A stretch of DNA of 64,000 nucleotides, taken from NCBI RefSeq assembly GCF_004342605.1, contig NZ_SLZL01000001.1:1-64000 (forward strand), read 5' to 3'. Both the position numbers and the translations under genes were made by a program. The first letter of the stretch is position 1. Each line of letters opens with the position of its first letter. The notes under the pieces are model-generated. The model was not told where the DNA came from, made no database searches, and saw only the letters and a list, made by a program, of their open reading frames with translations. This stretch comes from Caulobacter sp. BK020. GTDB taxonomy: Bacteria; Pseudomonadota; Alphaproteobacteria; Caulobacterales; Caulobacteraceae. Shown one piece after another: positions 44,666 through 54,301 of the stretch.

Positions 44666-44771
44666 CTAGAGCAAATCGCGCGATATAGAAATCGCACGAC
44701 TTGCTCTAGGTTTTTGTCTTCGCATCGCTTTTGCGGAAAACCGGCGTCCACTTTTCCGCGCGATGCTCTAG
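44666..44771. repeat. 106-bp double-hairpin repeat (RIME-like), copy 2
   Basis: It differs from the copy at 31346-31451 in only three positions (GAA for GGA in the left loop, GG for GA after the left hairpin, GTC for GTT before the right hairpin). Both hairpins are preserved, including the paired arms, as expected for selection or recent spread. Confidence 0.9.
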
Positions 44772-44787
44772 CTTTGCGCGGCTAACA

Positions 44788-44834
44788 CTTGCCCCCTCCC
44801 GGCCTTCGCCCCTCCTCCCCGGAGGGGGAAGAGC
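44788..44834. repeat. family D-like repeat, left half only
   Basis: CTTGCCCCCTCCCGGCC begins like the left end of family D and reaches CTCCCCGGAGGGGGAAGAGC. It lies just after the 106-bp repeat, which is thus flanked by a right half and a left half. Confidence 0.55.
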
Positions 44835-45296
44835 CTAAACCACCTGCTTCTTCAGCCAGCGCCGCTTCAGGTGCTTGCGGCCGCGCTTCAGCACGCGCCA
44901 GGAGGCCTTGCGCAGGAACACCTTCTCCGACCGCAGCAGCTGCTGCCAGGCCACCAGCATGATCTCCGGCTCGCGACGCATCAGGCGGCGGATCGGGAAG
45001 ATCAGCTTGGGGTGACGGCGTTGCCAGCGCAGGAAGCGGCGCTTGGCCTGGAACGAATTGCGCAGCACGATCATCAGGCCGACGACCAGCAGCGGCAGGC
45101 CCAGATGCCCCGGCAGCGGCGTCAGGACCACCCCGGCCAGCAGCACGAGCACGCCGAAGGCCAGCGCCGCCCAGCGGGCGACGCGGCCCGCGGTTTCCCG
45201 CAGGACGAGGGCCAGGCGGCGGCGGCGGCGATAGAGCCTCGAAGGCAGCCTGGCGAGCGTTTCAGCCGCCGAGTTCACGCGCTCTGCTTGGACCAT
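44835..45296 (-). CDS. PGPGW-like membrane protein, copy 2
   Basis: A 153-residue basic membrane protein. A charged N-terminus is followed by two hydrophobic segments (WAALAFGVLVLLAGVVLTPLPGHLGLPLLVVGLMIVLR) that hold a PLPGHLG turn, then a basic C-terminal region (RRHPKLIFPIRRLMRREPEIMLVAWQQLL...). It resembles the PGPGW family; function unknown. It is a paralogue of the adjacent gene and overlaps it by 22 bp. Confidence 0.8.
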   Translation of the reverse strand: MVQAERVNSAAETLARLPSRLYRRRRRLALVLRETAGRVARWAALAFGVLVLLAGVVLTPLPGHLGLPLLVVGLMIVLRNSFQAKRRFLRWQRRHPKLIFPIRRLMRREPEIMLVAWQQLLRSEKVFLRKASWRVLKRGRKHLKRRWLKKQVV

Positions 45297-45691
45297 TGGC
45301 GCTTGAACGACTGGCGCCAGCGCTTGGCCACGCGCCAGCGGCGCGGGACGATCAGGCGCTCCATCCGCAGCACCTGCTGCCAGGCGACCGGAAACACTTC
45401 CGGCTCGCGGCGCAGCAGGCGGCGCAGCGGGAACAGCAGCTTGGGATGGGCGTGCTGGAAGCGGACGAACTGCTTGCGCGCCCGGAACGAGTTGCGCAGC
45501 ACCAGCATCAGGCCGGCCACGGTCAGCGGCACGCCCAGCGGGCCGGGCAGCGGCGCGATCAGGAACCCGGCCACCACCAGGATCAGGCCCAGGGTGACCA
45601 GCACGACGCGCGAAATCCGCCCGAGAAGCTCGCGGGCGAGTTCATCGGCGGCGGAGAAGCGCACGGGCGGCATGGCGAAGGCGACGTTCAT
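45275..45691 (-). CDS. PGPGW-like membrane protein, copy 1
   Basis: 138 residues, with the same design as its neighbour: LVTLGLILVVAGFLIAPLPGPLGVPLTVAGLMLVLRNSFRARKQFVRF, then HPKLLFPLRRLLRREPEVFPVAWQQVLR. The two are clearly a tandem duplication. I begin at the ATG 45691; a TTG four codons earlier and an ATG six codons later are other options because no strong ribosome site is visible. Confidence 0.8.
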   Translation of the reverse strand: MNVAFAMPPVRFSAADELARELLGRISRVVLVTLGLILVVAGFLIAPLPGPLGVPLTVAGLMLVLRNSFRARKQFVRFQHAHPKLLFPLRRLLRREPEVFPVAWQQVLRMERLIVPRRWRVAKRWRQSFKRQWSKQSA

Positions 45692-45789
45692 GGGCCAAAG
45701 CAAAAGGGGGCAGGACGAAACGGTTCCGTGGTCCGTTCGATCCCGGCGGGGGCCGGCCTCCTCGGCTCACTGAGACCGATATGAGAACG

Positions 45790-45813
45790 GGGCGCCTTTC
45801 CGTAAAGGCGCCC
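45790..45813 (-). terminator. hairpin after gcvPB
   Basis: GGGCGCCTTT (45790-45799) and AAAGGCGCCC (45804-45813) form a perfect 10-bp stem with a 4-nt loop, 27 bp after the gcvPB stop. There is no long T run on the minus strand, so efficiency is uncertain. Confidence 0.65.
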
Positions 45814-45840
45814 TATTGTCGCTTTCGCCGACTGTGACGT

Positions 45841-47424
45841 CTATTCCGCAGCCAGTGGCGCGGCGGCCACAGGTTTCCACCTCAAACGTGGCTTGCGAGC
45901 CGCCTGGGTCTCGTCCAGGCGCTTGAGCGGCGCGTGGTAGGGAGCCCCCTTGAAGCGGTCGACATCGCCCCCCTTCGCCGCTCCAGCCAGGGCCCGCAGC
46001 GCGGTGACGAAGCGATCGAGCTCCTGCTTGGATTCCGTCTCGGTCGGCTCGATCAGCATCGCCCCGTGCACCACCAGCGGGAAGTACATGGTCATCGGGT
46101 GGAAGCCCTCGTCGATCATCGCCTTGGCGAAGTCGAGCGTGGTCACCCCCGTGCCCTCCAGCCAGGCGTCGTCGAACAGGGCCTCGTGCATGCAGGGACC
46201 GTTCGGGAAGGCCGGACTCATCAGGTCGCCGAGGCGGGCCTTGATGTAGTTGGCGTTGAGGACGGCGTCCTCGGCCACCTGGCGCAGGCCGTCGGCCCCA
46301 TGGCTGAGCATATAGGCGTAGGCCCGCACGAACATGCCCATCTGGCCGTGGAAGGCGCTCATCCGGCCAAAGGCCTGAGCGGCGGGCCCCTTGGCTTCCT
46401 CGACCAGCTTGAACGTATGCTCGTGGCTGACCACCCAGGGGGTGGGCGCGAACGGGGCCAGGGCCGCCGACAGCACCACCGGACCCGCGCCCGGACCACC
46501 GCCGCCGTGCGGGGTGGAGAAGGTCTTGTGCAGGTTGATGTGCATGGCGTCGACGCCCAGGTCGCCCGGGCGCACCCGGCCGACGATGGCGTTGAAGTTG
46601 GCGCCGTCGCAGTAGAAATAGGCCCCGGCCGCATGGGTCAGGCGGGCGATCTCGACCACGTCGCGCTCGAACAGGCCGCAGGTGTTGGGGTTGGTGACCA
46701 TGATGGCGGCCACGTGGTCGCCCAGCTTGGCCTCCAGGTCCGCCAGGTCGACCCGGCCGTCGTCGGTCTGAGCGATCTCGACGACGGTGTAGCCGCAGAA
46801 GGCCGCCGTGGCCGGGTTGGTGCCGTGGGCGCTGGTCGGGGCCAGGACGGTCTTGCGGTGGCCCTGCCCGTTGGCCTCGTGGGCGGCGCGGATGGCCAGC
46901 AGGCCGCACAGCTCGCCGTGGGCGCCGGCCTTGGGGCTCAGGGCCACGGCCGGCATGCCGGTCAGGGTCTTCAGCCAGTGGGCCAGGCGGTCCATCAGCT
47001 CGATCGCCCCCTGCACCGTCGACTGCGGCTGCAGCGGGTGAATGTCGGAGAAGCCCGGCAGGCGCGCCATCTTCTCGTTCAGGCGCGGATTGTGCTTCAT
47101 CGTGCACGAACCCAACGGATAGAGCGCCAGGTCGATGGCGTGGTTCTTCTGGCTCAGGCGCACATAGTGGCGCACCGCTTCCGGCTCGGACAGGCCCGGC
47201 AGGCCGATCGGATCCTTGCGGACCAGGTCGCCCAGATCGTCGGCCGGCGGGGCGTCGGGCAGGTCGACCCCGGTCTTGTCCCAGGCGTTCAGTTCGAAGA
47301 TCAGCGCCTCGTCCTGCAGCAGGCCGCGGGCCCCGGTCAGGGTCGGGTGGACGTAGTCGTTGACGTCGCCCGTCTGGGAGGGGGCTTCGGGACGGGTCGG
47401 ACGTCCGACGGTGTTCATGCTCAT
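45841..47424 (-). CDS. gcvPB: glycine dehydrogenase (decarboxylating) subunit 2
   Basis: The PLP-bearing half of the split P-protein, 527 residues. [20 protein letters not shown] holds the PLP lysine Lys300, and [22 protein letters not shown] and [18 protein letters not shown] are typical. It decarboxylates glycine and passes the aminomethyl group to GcvH. It overlaps the gcvPA stop by ATGA, so equal synthesis of both subunits is likely. Last gene of the riboswitch-controlled operon. Confidence 0.96.
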   Translation of the reverse strand: MSMNTVGRPTRPEAPSQTGDVNDYVHPTLTGARGLLQDEALIFELNAWDKTGVDLPDAPPADDLGDLVRKDPIGLPGLSEPEAVRHYVRLSQKNHAIDLALYPLGSCTMKHNPRLNEKMARLPGFSDIHPLQPQSTVQGAIELMDRLAHWLKTLTGMPAVALSPKAGAHGELCGLLAIRAAHEANGQGHRKTVLAPTSAHGTNPATAAFCGYTVVEIAQTDDGRVDLADLEAKLGDHVAAIMVTNPNTCGLFERDVVEIARLTHAAGAYFYCDGANFNAIVGRVRPGDLGVDAMHINLHKTFSTPHGGGGPGAGPVVLSAALAPFAPTPWVVSHEHTFKLVEEAKGPAAQAFGRMSAFHGQMGMFVRAYAYMLSHGADGLRQVAEDAVLNANYIKARLGDLMSPAFPNGPCMHEALFDDAWLEGTGVTTLDFAKAMIDEGFHPMTMYFPLVVHGAMLIEPTETESKQELDRFVTALRALAGAAKGGDVDRFKGAPYHAPLKRLDETQAARKPRLRWKPVAAAPLAAE

Positions 47425-48767
47425 TGGTCCAGCACCTTGGTCAGGGCCTTGGCGAAGAAGGCGATGTCGCTGTCGGGGGTCGTCTCGGTGGCGGCGACCA
47501 GCAGGACGTCGTCGAGGCCGGCGGCCGGGTCGAGGCGCGAGAACGGCACGCCGGCGATCACGCCGTTGGCGGCCAGGGTCTCGACCAGCTCGGCGGCGAC
47601 GCCCGGGACCTTGATCGCGAACTCATTGAAGAAGCGCGGGGTCAGCACCTGGACGCCCGGCACGGCGGCCAGGGCGTCGCGCAGCTTCAAGGCCTTCTGG
47701 TGGTTGACCAGGGCCAGGCGGCGCAGGCCTTTCTCGCCCAGCAGGCTCATGTGGATGCTGAACGCCAGGGCGCACAGGCCGCTGTTGGTGCAGATGTTCG
47801 ACGTGGCCTTGTCGCGGCGGATGTGCTGCTCGCGGGTCGACAGGGTCAGGACGAAGCCGCGGCGGCCCTCGGCGTCGACGGTCTCGCCGCACAGGCGGCC
47901 CGGCGCCTGGCGGACGTATTTTTCCTTGCAGGCGAACAGGCCGACATAGGGCCCGCCGAAGCTCAGGCCGTTGCCGATCGACTGGCCCTCGGCCACCACG
48001 ACGTCGGCGCCCATCTCGCCGGGCGACTTCAGCAGGCCGTACGACACCGCCTCGGTGGTGACCACGACCAGCAGGGCGCCGGCGGCCTGGGCGGCGGCGG
48101 CGATCTTGCTGACGTCGGTGGCCGTGCCGAACACGTTGGGGGTCTGGACGACCACGCAGGCGGTGTCGGCGTCGATGGCGGCGATCACCGCGTCCTCGGC
48201 GTCGATGGCCGGCGCCAGGCGCTCGGTGGCCACGCCGGCCGCGTGGGCCAGGGTCTCGACCGTGCCGACATAGTGCGGGTGCACGCCGCCCGACAGCACC
48301 GCCTTGCTGCGGCGGGTGACGCGCGTGGCCATCATCACCGCCTCGGCCGTGGCGGTGGAGCCGTCATAGAGCGAGGCGTTGGCCACCTCCATGCCGGTCA
48401 GGGCCGCGACCTGGGTCTGGAACTCGAACAGCACCTGCAGCGTGCCCTGGGCGATCTCGGGCTGGTAGGGCGTGTAGCTGGTCAGGAACTCCGACCGCTG
48501 GATGATGTGGTCGACGCTGGCCGGCACATGGTGGCGATAGGCCCCCGCCCCCACGAAGAACGGCCCTTCGGACGCCGAGCGGTTGCGACGCGACAGGCCC
48601 AGCATCTCGCGCTCCACCTCCAGCTCGCCGGCATGGAACGGCAGGTCGACCGGGTCCTTGCGGCGGGCGACGGCGGGCACGTCGACGAACAGCTCGTCAA
48701 TCGACTCCGCGCCGATGACGCCGAGCATGTCGGCGCGATCTTCGGGTGTGAGGGGGAGGTAGCGCAT
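47421..48767 (-). CDS. gcvPA: glycine dehydrogenase (decarboxylating) subunit 1
   Basis: 448 residues starting [19 protein letters not shown], the usual N-terminus; [36 protein letters not shown] and [23 protein letters not shown] follow. It is the structural partner of GcvPB in the P-protein. An ATG six codons upstream (48785) is preceded by a GGGAAGGGAG sequence provided by the intergenic repeat and may also be used. It follows gcvH by about 120 bp, which hold repeat family B. Confidence 0.95.
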   Translation of the reverse strand: MRYLPLTPEDRADMLGVIGAESIDELFVDVPAVARRKDPVDLPFHAGELEVEREMLGLSRRNRSASEGPFFVGAGAYRHHVPASVDHIIQRSEFLTSYTPYQPEIAQGTLQVLFEFQTQVAALTGMEVANASLYDGSTATAEAVMMATRVTRRSKAVLSGGVHPHYVGTVETLAHAAGVATERLAPAIDAEDAVIAAIDADTACVVVQTPNVFGTATDVSKIAAAAQAAGALLVVVTTEAVSYGLLKSPGEMGADVVVAEGQSIGNGLSFGGPYVGLFACKEKYVRQAPGRLCGETVDAEGRRGFVLTLSTREQHIRRDKATSNICTNSGLCALAFSIHMSLLGEKGLRRLALVNHQKALKLRDALAAVPGVQVLTPRFFNEFAIKVPGVAAELVETLAANGVIAGVPFSRLDPAAGLDDVLLVAATETTPDSDIAFFAKALTKVLDQ

Positions 48768-48787
48768 GAAAAACTTCCGCGGCATGC

Positions 48788-48883
48788 TCCCTTCCCCCTT
48801 GATGGGGGAAGGGTCGGGGATGGGGGTGTTGCGAGCGGCGGGGTCACCCCCACCCCTGCCCCTCCCCCATCAAGGGGGAGGGG
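48788..48883. repeat. palindromic intergenic repeat, family B copy 2
   Basis: TCCCTTCCCCCTTGATGGGGGAAGGG...GGGATGGGGG mirrors CCCCCACCCCTGCCCCTCCCCCATCAAGGGGGAGGGG. It lies inside the gcv operon between gcvH and gcvPA, and its left arm touches the alternative gcvPA start. Confidence 0.75.
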
Positions 48884-48890
48884 TGCTGGG

Positions 48891-49256
48891 TTAGAGCGTG
48901 CCGAGGAACGCTTCGTACGCGTCGCGATCCATCAGGGCGTCGAGTTCGCCGGGATTGCTCAGCTTGATCTTGGCGAACCAGCCGCCGGTTTCCGGCAGGG
49001 CGTTGACGGTCTCAGGGCTGTCGGAAAGCTCGCCGTTGGCCTCGACCACCTCGCCCGACACCGGGGCGTAGACGTCGGAGGCGGCCTTGACGCTCTCGAC
49101 CACCGCCAGGGCCTCGCCCTGCTTGACGGTCTTGCCGACGTCGGGGGTCTCGACGAACACCACGTCGCCCAGCTGCTCGGCGGCGTAGGCGGTGATGCCG
49201 ACCGTGGCGAGATCGCCGGCGACTTCGACCCACTCGTGGTCCTTGGTGAACTTCAT
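48891..49256 (-). CDS. gcvH: glycine cleavage system H protein
   Basis: A 121-residue lipoyl carrier that shuttles the aminomethyl group between P, T and L proteins. The lipoylation site is Lys57 in [21 protein letters not shown] and [22 protein letters not shown] precede it, and [11 protein letters not shown] with [19 protein letters not shown] follow. The ATG at 49256 is 24 bp behind the gcvT stop. Co-transcribed with gcvT. Confidence 0.96.
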   Translation of the reverse strand: MKFTKDHEWVEVAGDLATVGITAYAAEQLGDVVFVETPDVGKTVKQGEALAVVESVKAASDVYAPVSGEVVEANGELSDSPETVNALPETGGWFAKIKLSNPGELDALMDRDAYEAFLGTL

Positions 49257-49279
49257 GGTCTGGCCCTTTGGTCTGAGTG

Positions 49280-50407
49280 CTAGATCTTGCGCACGTAGCG
49301 GGTGGGAACGAACGGGCTGGCGACAACCTCGGCGGCCGCCGCCTTGCCCCGGACGATGACTTTCAGCGTCGAGCCGATCACCGCGAACTCGGGCGGCACG
49401 AAGCCGATGGCGATGGCGCCGCCGAAGCTGGGGCCGAAGCCGCCGCTGGTGACCTTGCCGATGACATTGCCGTCGACGTCGGCGATCTCGGCGCCCTCTC
49501 GGGCGGGAGCGCCTTCCAGCACCTTCAGATTGACGCGCACGCGCTCAAGGTCGCCGGCCAGCTCCCTGAGGATTCGAGCCGCACCCGGGAAGTCGCCGGC
49601 CTCGCGGCGGCTCTTGCCAACGGCGAACGGCATGCCGGCCTCGATCGGCGAGACCGTCTCGTCCATGTCGTGGCCATACAGCGGCAGGCCGGCCTCCAGG
49701 CGCAGGCTGTCGCGAGCGCCCAGGCCGATGGCCCTGACCCGCTCGTCCGCCAGCAGCGTGTTCCAGATGCGCGTCGCCTCGGCGGCCGGGACCGAGATCT
49801 CGTAACCGTCCTCGCCGGTATAGCCCGAGCGGCAGATAATGGCGTCGGTCCCGAGGGCGGTCAGGGCCCTGGCGTCCATGAACACCATGCTCGCGGCTTC
49901 CGGAACGTGGGCGGCCAGGACGGCGGCGGCCTCGGGCCCCTGCAGGGCCAGCAGGGCGCGGTCTTCCAGGCGCTCGACGGTGGCCTCGCCCTTCAGGGCC
50001 TCCGCGATGATCCTGTAGTCGTTGTCCTTGCAGGCCCCGTTGACGACGATGAACAGGCCGTCGTCGTCGGGGCGGGCGGTCATCAGGTCGTCGATCACCC
50101 CGCCTTGGTCGTTCAGCAGCACGGCGTAGCGCTGCTTGCCCGGCTTGAGACCCTGATAGTCAGCCGAGACCAGCTTCTCGAAGCTCTTGGCCGGGTTCTC
50201 GCCGCGCAGCCGGGCCTGGCCCATGTGCGAGACGTCGAACAGGCCCGCGTGCTCGCGGGTCCAAAGATGCTCCTTCAGCACCCCGTCCTTGTACTGCACC
50301 GGCATGTGGTAGCCCGCGAACGGCACCATGCGCGCACCGGCCGCGACGTGCGCGTCGTACAGCGGGGTCTTCTTGAGATCTTGGCCGGAAAGGCTTGGGT
50401 CGGACAC
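49280..50407 (-). CDS. gcvT: glycine cleavage system T protein (aminomethyltransferase)
   Basis: A 375-residue folate-dependent aminomethyltransferase that releases ammonia and makes methylene-THF. Conserved blocks: [78 protein letters not shown] and [19 protein letters not shown]. The start codon is GTG (50407) with TTGGAG upstream. It is the first gene after the glycine riboswitch. Confidence 0.96.
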   Translation of the reverse strand: MSDPSLSGQDLKKTPLYDAHVAAGARMVPFAGYHMPVQYKDGVLKEHLWTREHAGLFDVSHMGQARLRGENPAKSFEKLVSADYQGLKPGKQRYAVLLNDQGGVIDDLMTARPDDDGLFIVVNGACKDNDYRIIAEALKGEATVERLEDRALLALQGPEAAAVLAAHVPEAASMVFMDARALTALGTDAIICRSGYTGEDGYEISVPAAEATRIWNTLLADERVRAIGLGARDSLRLEAGLPLYGHDMDETVSPIEAGMPFAVGKSRREAGDFPGAARILRELAGDLERVRVNLKVLEGAPAREGAEIADVDGNVIGKVTSGGFGPSFGGAIAIGFVPPEFAVIGSTLKVIVRGKAAAAEVVASPFVPTRYVRKI

Positions 50408-50470
50408 GCTTTGGGCTCCAATCGGGGTCGGCGACGCCGCCCGGCTTTCGCCAGGTGGTCTCGCCCCCGC

Positions 50471-50660
50471 TGTCCCTTTGACCTGAGAGATTCCGGTCCC
50501 TCGCCGCTCGAAAGCGCGATGGCCTTGCTCCTTCGGCGGGCAGACCTGTCGGCCTGCCTCTTTCCAGCGTTCCTAAACCCGCGCGGTCCTTTTGCCTGAG
50601 CGTTTCCGGGGCGGTTGCGCCTTCGGCCTCGGGACAGAATCCCGATGTCTCCCGCGAGGG
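50471..50660 (-). promoter_or_regulatory. tandem glycine riboswitch
   Basis: On the minus strand, two aptamers follow one another in front of gcvT. The first has CGGGAGAC, GGCCGAAGGCGCAACC and CTCAGGCAAAAGGACC; the second GAAAGAGGC, CCGCCGAAGGAGCAAGG and CTCAGGTCAAAGGGACAG. These are the conserved bases of the gcvT/glycine aptamer. It would switch on the gcv operon when glycine is plentiful. The control mode is not obvious, as no clear terminator hairpin with a T run is seen between 50470 and 50407. Confidence 0.92.
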
Positions 50661-50749
50661 TCGAGGCGTGTTTGGGCGACGGGGCGACGGGAGTCAACTG
50701 GGCGCGAACGCCGTCGCCCCAAGGTTGCGAACATTTCAAGAACAGGTCA

Positions 50750-50767
50750 AGTTTGAGGTCACAAACT
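50750..50767 (+). promoter_or_regulatory. imperfect palindrome upstream of the ORF6N gene
   Basis: AGTTTG (50750-50755) faces CAAACT (50762-50767), and the run TTTGAGGTCACAAACTGCGA resembles the inverted repeat inside the gene at 50992-51020 (TTTGAGGTTGCAAATTGTGA). It could be an operator. It lies 20 bp ahead of the start codon. Confidence 0.4.
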
Positions 50768-50786
50768 GCGATCCCAAGGGACGGTC

Positions 50787-51605
50787 ATGATTTACGCGCC
50801 CATTCCCGACGCGCCCATCGAAGCAGCCTTCGCGCCACAGCTGTTCGAGGTGCGCGGGGTCTCCGTGATCATCGACGCCGATCTCGCGCGGCTGTTTGGC
50901 GTCGAGACCAAACGCCTCAACCAGCAAACGCGACGGAACGAGGCGAAGTTCGACGGCTTCGCCTTTCAGCTTACCCTCAAGGAGTTCGCGGCTTTGAGGT
51001 TGCAAATTGTGACCTCAAAGATCGGTCGGGGCGGCTCCCGCCATCGACCCTATGTCTTCACCGAGCACGGCGTGGTCATGGCGGCCACCGTCCTGCAGTC
51101 CGAGGAAGCCATCGCCGCCTCCCGCTTCATCATCAAGGTGTTCGTTGAGGCGCGGCGCAAGACACTCGTGTCGGATGGCGCGAACGTGCTGTCGCTGAGC
51201 GACGTGCGTGGGACGCCGCCGCTGCAGAGCGAAGCCCGCACCGGGCTGATGAGCAAGCTCAACGACGCCCTGGGCCGGGTGCTGGACGCCATCGCCGATC
51301 CCGAAACCCAGACCACGGTCCGCGACGAGGCCCACGCCATCGCCGCCGAGGGCCTGCGCAGCATCAAGGAATATCTGAAGCGGGCCGGCGTCCAGAATGA
51401 GAAGACCCTGGCCGAGGTCCGAAAGCTGCTGGCCGAAGCCGACGCCCTGGAGGCCGAGACGGCCCAGAAGCGCACCGAGAACCAGCACCGGCAGCTGGCG
51501 TTGCTGGCCAAACAGCTGCGTCTGGTGCTGGTCGCTCAACAATATCTGGAAACCGGCGGCGTCGAAGGCCTGCTGGCGACGCTGCAGGATCTTGAACGCC
51601 CCTAG
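50787..51605 (+). CDS. ORF6N-domain DNA-binding protein
   Basis: 272 residues. The N-terminal ORF6N domain (about 12-105) is plain: IEVRGVSV-like LFEVRGVSVIIDADLARLFGVETKRLNQQTRRNEAKF, FAFQLT, RHRPYVFTEHGVVMAATVLQSEEAIAASRFIIKVF. The rest is a long helical region rich in Glu, Ala and Lys (about 150-255) that probably multimerises. ORF6N proteins are frequent in phages and plasmids and are presumed regulators. It is alone between the gcv riboswitch and argS, which suggests acquisition or a domesticated phage gene. Confidence 0.88.
   Translation: MIYAPIPDAPIEAAFAPQLFEVRGVSVIIDADLARLFGVETKRLNQQTRRNEAKFDGFAFQLTLKEFAALRLQIVTSKIGRGGSRHRPYVFTEHGVVMAATVLQSEEAIAASRFIIKVFVEARRKTLVSDGANVLSLSDVRGTPPLQSEARTGLMSKLNDALGRVLDAIADPETQTTVRDEAHAIAAEGLRSIKEYLKRAGVQNEKTLAEVRKLLAEADALEAETAQKRTENQHRQLALLAKQLRLVLVAQQYLETGGVEGLLATLQDLERP
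50992..51020. repeat. perfect 9-bp inverted repeat inside the ORF6N gene
   Basis: CTTTGAGGT (50992-51000) and ACCTCAAAG (51012-51020) around 11 bp TGCAAATTGTG. It lies in the coding region for ALRLQIVTSKI and resembles the sequence just upstream of the gene. Confidence 0.85.
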
Positions 51606-51611
51606 CGCCGC

Positions 51612-53444
51612 CTACATCCGCTCCGGCGCTTCGATCCCCAGCAGGTTCAGCGCCAGTTCCAGCTGTTTCAGCGTCGTCTCGGCCAGGGCCAGGCGCGAGG
51701 CCCGGATGGACGGCGCGTCGGCGCTGAGGATCGGGCAGGCGGCATAGAACTTGGAGAAGGTCTGGGCCAGCTTGTAGGCGTGCTCGGCGACGAAGTTGGG
51801 GGCCTTCTTGTCGTAGGCCTCCGACAGCGCGCCCTCGAAGGCGTCCAGCAGCAGGGTCAGGTCGCGCTCGGCCGGTTCGCCGACCACGATCGGGCCCGAG
51901 ACGACGTTCTGCTCGGCCGCCTTGCGCAGGATGCTCTTGATGCGCACCGACTGGTACAGCAGGTATGGCCCGGTCTTCCCCTCGAAGCTGGTGAAGCGGT
52001 CGAGGTCGAAGACGTAGGAGGTGCCGCGGAAGTTCTGCAGGTCGGCGAACTTCAGGGCCGCGACCCCCACCTTGTGGGCGGTGTCCTCGAAGGCCTCTTC
52101 GGAAAGCTCGGCGCCCAGGCCGGCTTCGCGCAGGCGCTCGCGGGCCTTTTCGCGGGCCATCTCGATCAGGTCGTGCAGCTTCAGCACCCCGCCCGCCCGG
52201 GTCTTGAACGGCTTGCCGTCGGCTCCGTTCATGGTGCCGAAGCCGATGTGCTCCAGCCCGCCCGGCTGAGCGTAGCCGGCCAGGTACGAGGCGCGGAACA
52301 CCTGCTCGAAGTGGTCGGCCTGGCGCTGGTCCACGGCGTAGAGGATCAGGTGCGGGTCGAACGACCGGCGGCGATCCAGGATGGTGGCCAGGTCGGTCGT
52401 GCCGTACATGGCCGAGCCTTCCGACGACACGATCAACAGCGGGTCGGGGCTCTCGACCTCGACCACCGAACCGTCGGGCAGTTTCTTCTTCTTGGTCTCG
52501 CCGGGGCGGGCGACGCGGACGATCCGGGCGCCCTGGTCGTCGACCAGCAGGCCCTTGGCCTCCAGCTCGGCGATCATTCCCGGGATCAGGTCGTTGGCGT
52601 CGCTCTCGCCCTTCCACAGGTCGAAATCGACGCCCAGCGCGTGGAACTCGCGCTCCAGGGCCACACGGCTGACCTCGACGAAGCGGGCCCAGATCGCGCG
52701 GTAGGCGTCAGCCCCGCCCTGCAGCAGGGCCGTGGCGCGGCGCGCGCGGTCGCGGAACGGCTCGTCGACCTTGGCGCGGGCGGCGGCGATCGGATAGGCG
52801 CGATCCAGATCCTCAAGGCCCAGGTCGAGCAGCTTGAGCTTGACCTGCTCGCCAGCCGCGTCACCGGCGAACCGGCCGGTTTCCTCGGAAATCCAGCCGT
52901 CGAACAGGCCCCGCTCCTCGCCGACCGAGACGATCAGCAGGCCCATCTGGAAGCCCCAGTCGCCGAAGTGGGCGTCGCCCAGCACCTGGTCGCCGCGGAA
53001 GCGGTACAGGCGCTTGATCGACTCGCCGATGATCGAGGCGCGCAGGTGGCCCACGTGCATCGGCTTGGCGACGTTGGGGCCGGCGTAGTCGACCAGCACC
53101 CGGCGCGGCTGGGCCAGGGGCTCGGCCCCGGCGCGCGGATCGGCGGCGATCGCGTTGGCGCGGACCGACAGGGCCTCGCTGGCGACGCGCAGGTTGATGA
53201 AGCCGGCGCCGGCGATCTCCACCGAGGCCAGGCGTGGGTCGGCCTTCAGGATATCGACGACCTGCTCGGCGATCTCGCGCGGATTGCGCTTGGCGCTCTT
53301 GGCGGCCGCCAGGGCCCCGTTGCATTGGAAGTCGGCCAGATCGGGCCGGTCGGACGCGGTGACGCGCCCGAAGTCGGGAGACAGTCCGGCGGCCTGGAAG
53401 GCGGCCGCGGCCGCCTCGCTCAGGGACCGCTTCAAATCACTCAT
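51612..53444 (-). CDS. argS: arginyl-tRNA synthetase
   Basis: 610 residues with class I architecture. The HIGH motif is in [17 protein letters not shown] (HVGH), the N-terminal additional domain precedes it, and the C-terminal anticodon-binding helices end in [14 protein letters not shown]. The KMSK motif is replaced, as in many ArgRS proteins (region [15 protein letters not shown]). It overlaps the upstream secreted-protein gene by ATGA. Its cognate tRNA-Arg(ACG) is at 1055-1131. Confidence 0.97.
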   Translation of the reverse strand: MSDLKRSLSEAAAAAFQAAGLSPDFGRVTASDRPDLADFQCNGALAAAKSAKRNPREIAEQVVDILKADPRLASVEIAGAGFINLRVASEALSVRANAIAADPRAGAEPLAQPRRVLVDYAGPNVAKPMHVGHLRASIIGESIKRLYRFRGDQVLGDAHFGDWGFQMGLLIVSVGEERGLFDGWISEETGRFAGDAAGEQVKLKLLDLGLEDLDRAYPIAAARAKVDEPFRDRARRATALLQGGADAYRAIWARFVEVSRVALEREFHALGVDFDLWKGESDANDLIPGMIAELEAKGLLVDDQGARIVRVARPGETKKKKLPDGSVVEVESPDPLLIVSSEGSAMYGTTDLATILDRRRSFDPHLILYAVDQRQADHFEQVFRASYLAGYAQPGGLEHIGFGTMNGADGKPFKTRAGGVLKLHDLIEMAREKARERLREAGLGAELSEEAFEDTAHKVGVAALKFADLQNFRGTSYVFDLDRFTSFEGKTGPYLLYQSVRIKSILRKAAEQNVVSGPIVVGEPAERDLTLLLDAFEGALSEAYDKKAPNFVAEHAYKLAQTFSKFYAACPILSADAPSIRASRLALAETTLKQLELALNLLGIEAPERM

Positions 53445-54142
53445 GGCTTGGCGACGTTTCCAGGTTGAGTCTGGGCTTGCTGGGTCTGGCCGGCGTTGAC
53501 GCGGAAGCGCTTGCCGTCACGGTTGAAGGCGGCCATTTCCGGAGTGACGTCGAAACCGATCAGGACCTCGAAATTGCTGCCGCTGACCTTCTCGTCGGCG
53601 CGCGGGATGGTGACGGTCTTCAGGGTTTCGGTCGCATAGACGCGGTCTTGACCGCCACGGAAGGTCACCGGCAGATCGAAATATTCCTTGGCCAGCACGT
53701 CCTTGTTGCGCTCGGTCACCGCCACCCAATAGCGATAGGTCTTCTGGTCGCCCGTCGCCTGCGGGCCCCGACCCAGCTCGAACAGGATCTGGACCTGCAT
53801 CTTGATCGGATCGTTGCTCTTGTAGGCGCAGCCGGACGACAGGCCCTGGATCTCGCCGGTATAGGCGGTCTGGGCGGCGGACTCCTTGCCGTCCTTGAAC
53901 TCGACATAGCGGCTGGCGTCGTACAGCACCTTCACATAGGGGCATGGGCCGGCGTTGCGCAGCTGGGCCAGCGGAGCCTTGGGCTGGTTCCACTCGTCGT
54001 CGCGCTTCTTCTTCTTGGCGGCCTGGTCCTCGCCCTGGTCCTGACCGCCCCGGCCGCCCGCCTGGGCGTGGGCGGTCGCCGCCGTAGCGGCGATCGAGAG
54101 GGCCATCATGGCGCTGAGGGCGACGGAGAAAGTGCGGCGCAT
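53441..54142 (-). CDS. hypothetical secreted protein next to argS
   Basis: 233 residues with a signal peptide ending AAATAHAQ. A charged linker ([23 protein letters not shown]) leads to a predicted beta-sandwich: [91 protein letters not shown]. No enzyme motif is visible. Two Cys residues (about 68 and 106) could form a disulfide. Its stop overlaps argS. Role unknown. Confidence 0.75.
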   Translation of the reverse strand: MRRTFSVALSAMMALSIAATAATAHAQAGGRGGQDQGEDQAAKKKKRDDEWNQPKAPLAQLRNAGPCPYVKVLYDASRYVEFKDGKESAAQTAYTGEIQGLSSGCAYKSNDPIKMQVQILFELGRGPQATGDQKTYRYWVAVTERNKDVLAKEYFDLPVTFRGGQDRVYATETLKTVTIPRADEKVSGSNFEVLIGFDVTPEMAAFNRDGKRFRVNAGQTQQAQTQPGNVAKP

Positions 54143-54301
54143 GAAACGTCCGGTTCGAAATTGGAAAGCTTGAGCGGGAATTCCCCGCCAGCGTCATGCA
54201 GCCTGATAAAGGCATATGCGTGACGTCGCAATGCGCCGCAGACTTCACGGAGTCGCCGCCCGATGCTGGCGCGGGCGGCCCGGAAGCCTTAGGTTCGGCC
54301 C

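Larger units (their letters stand above)
44521..44834. other. 314-bp gap filled with a terminator and nested repeats
   Basis: It holds the atp terminator (44545-44576), the right half of a family D repeat (44588-44641), the second 106-bp RIME-like element (44666-44771), and the left half of a family D repeat (44788-44834). I see no gene. Confidence 0.8.
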
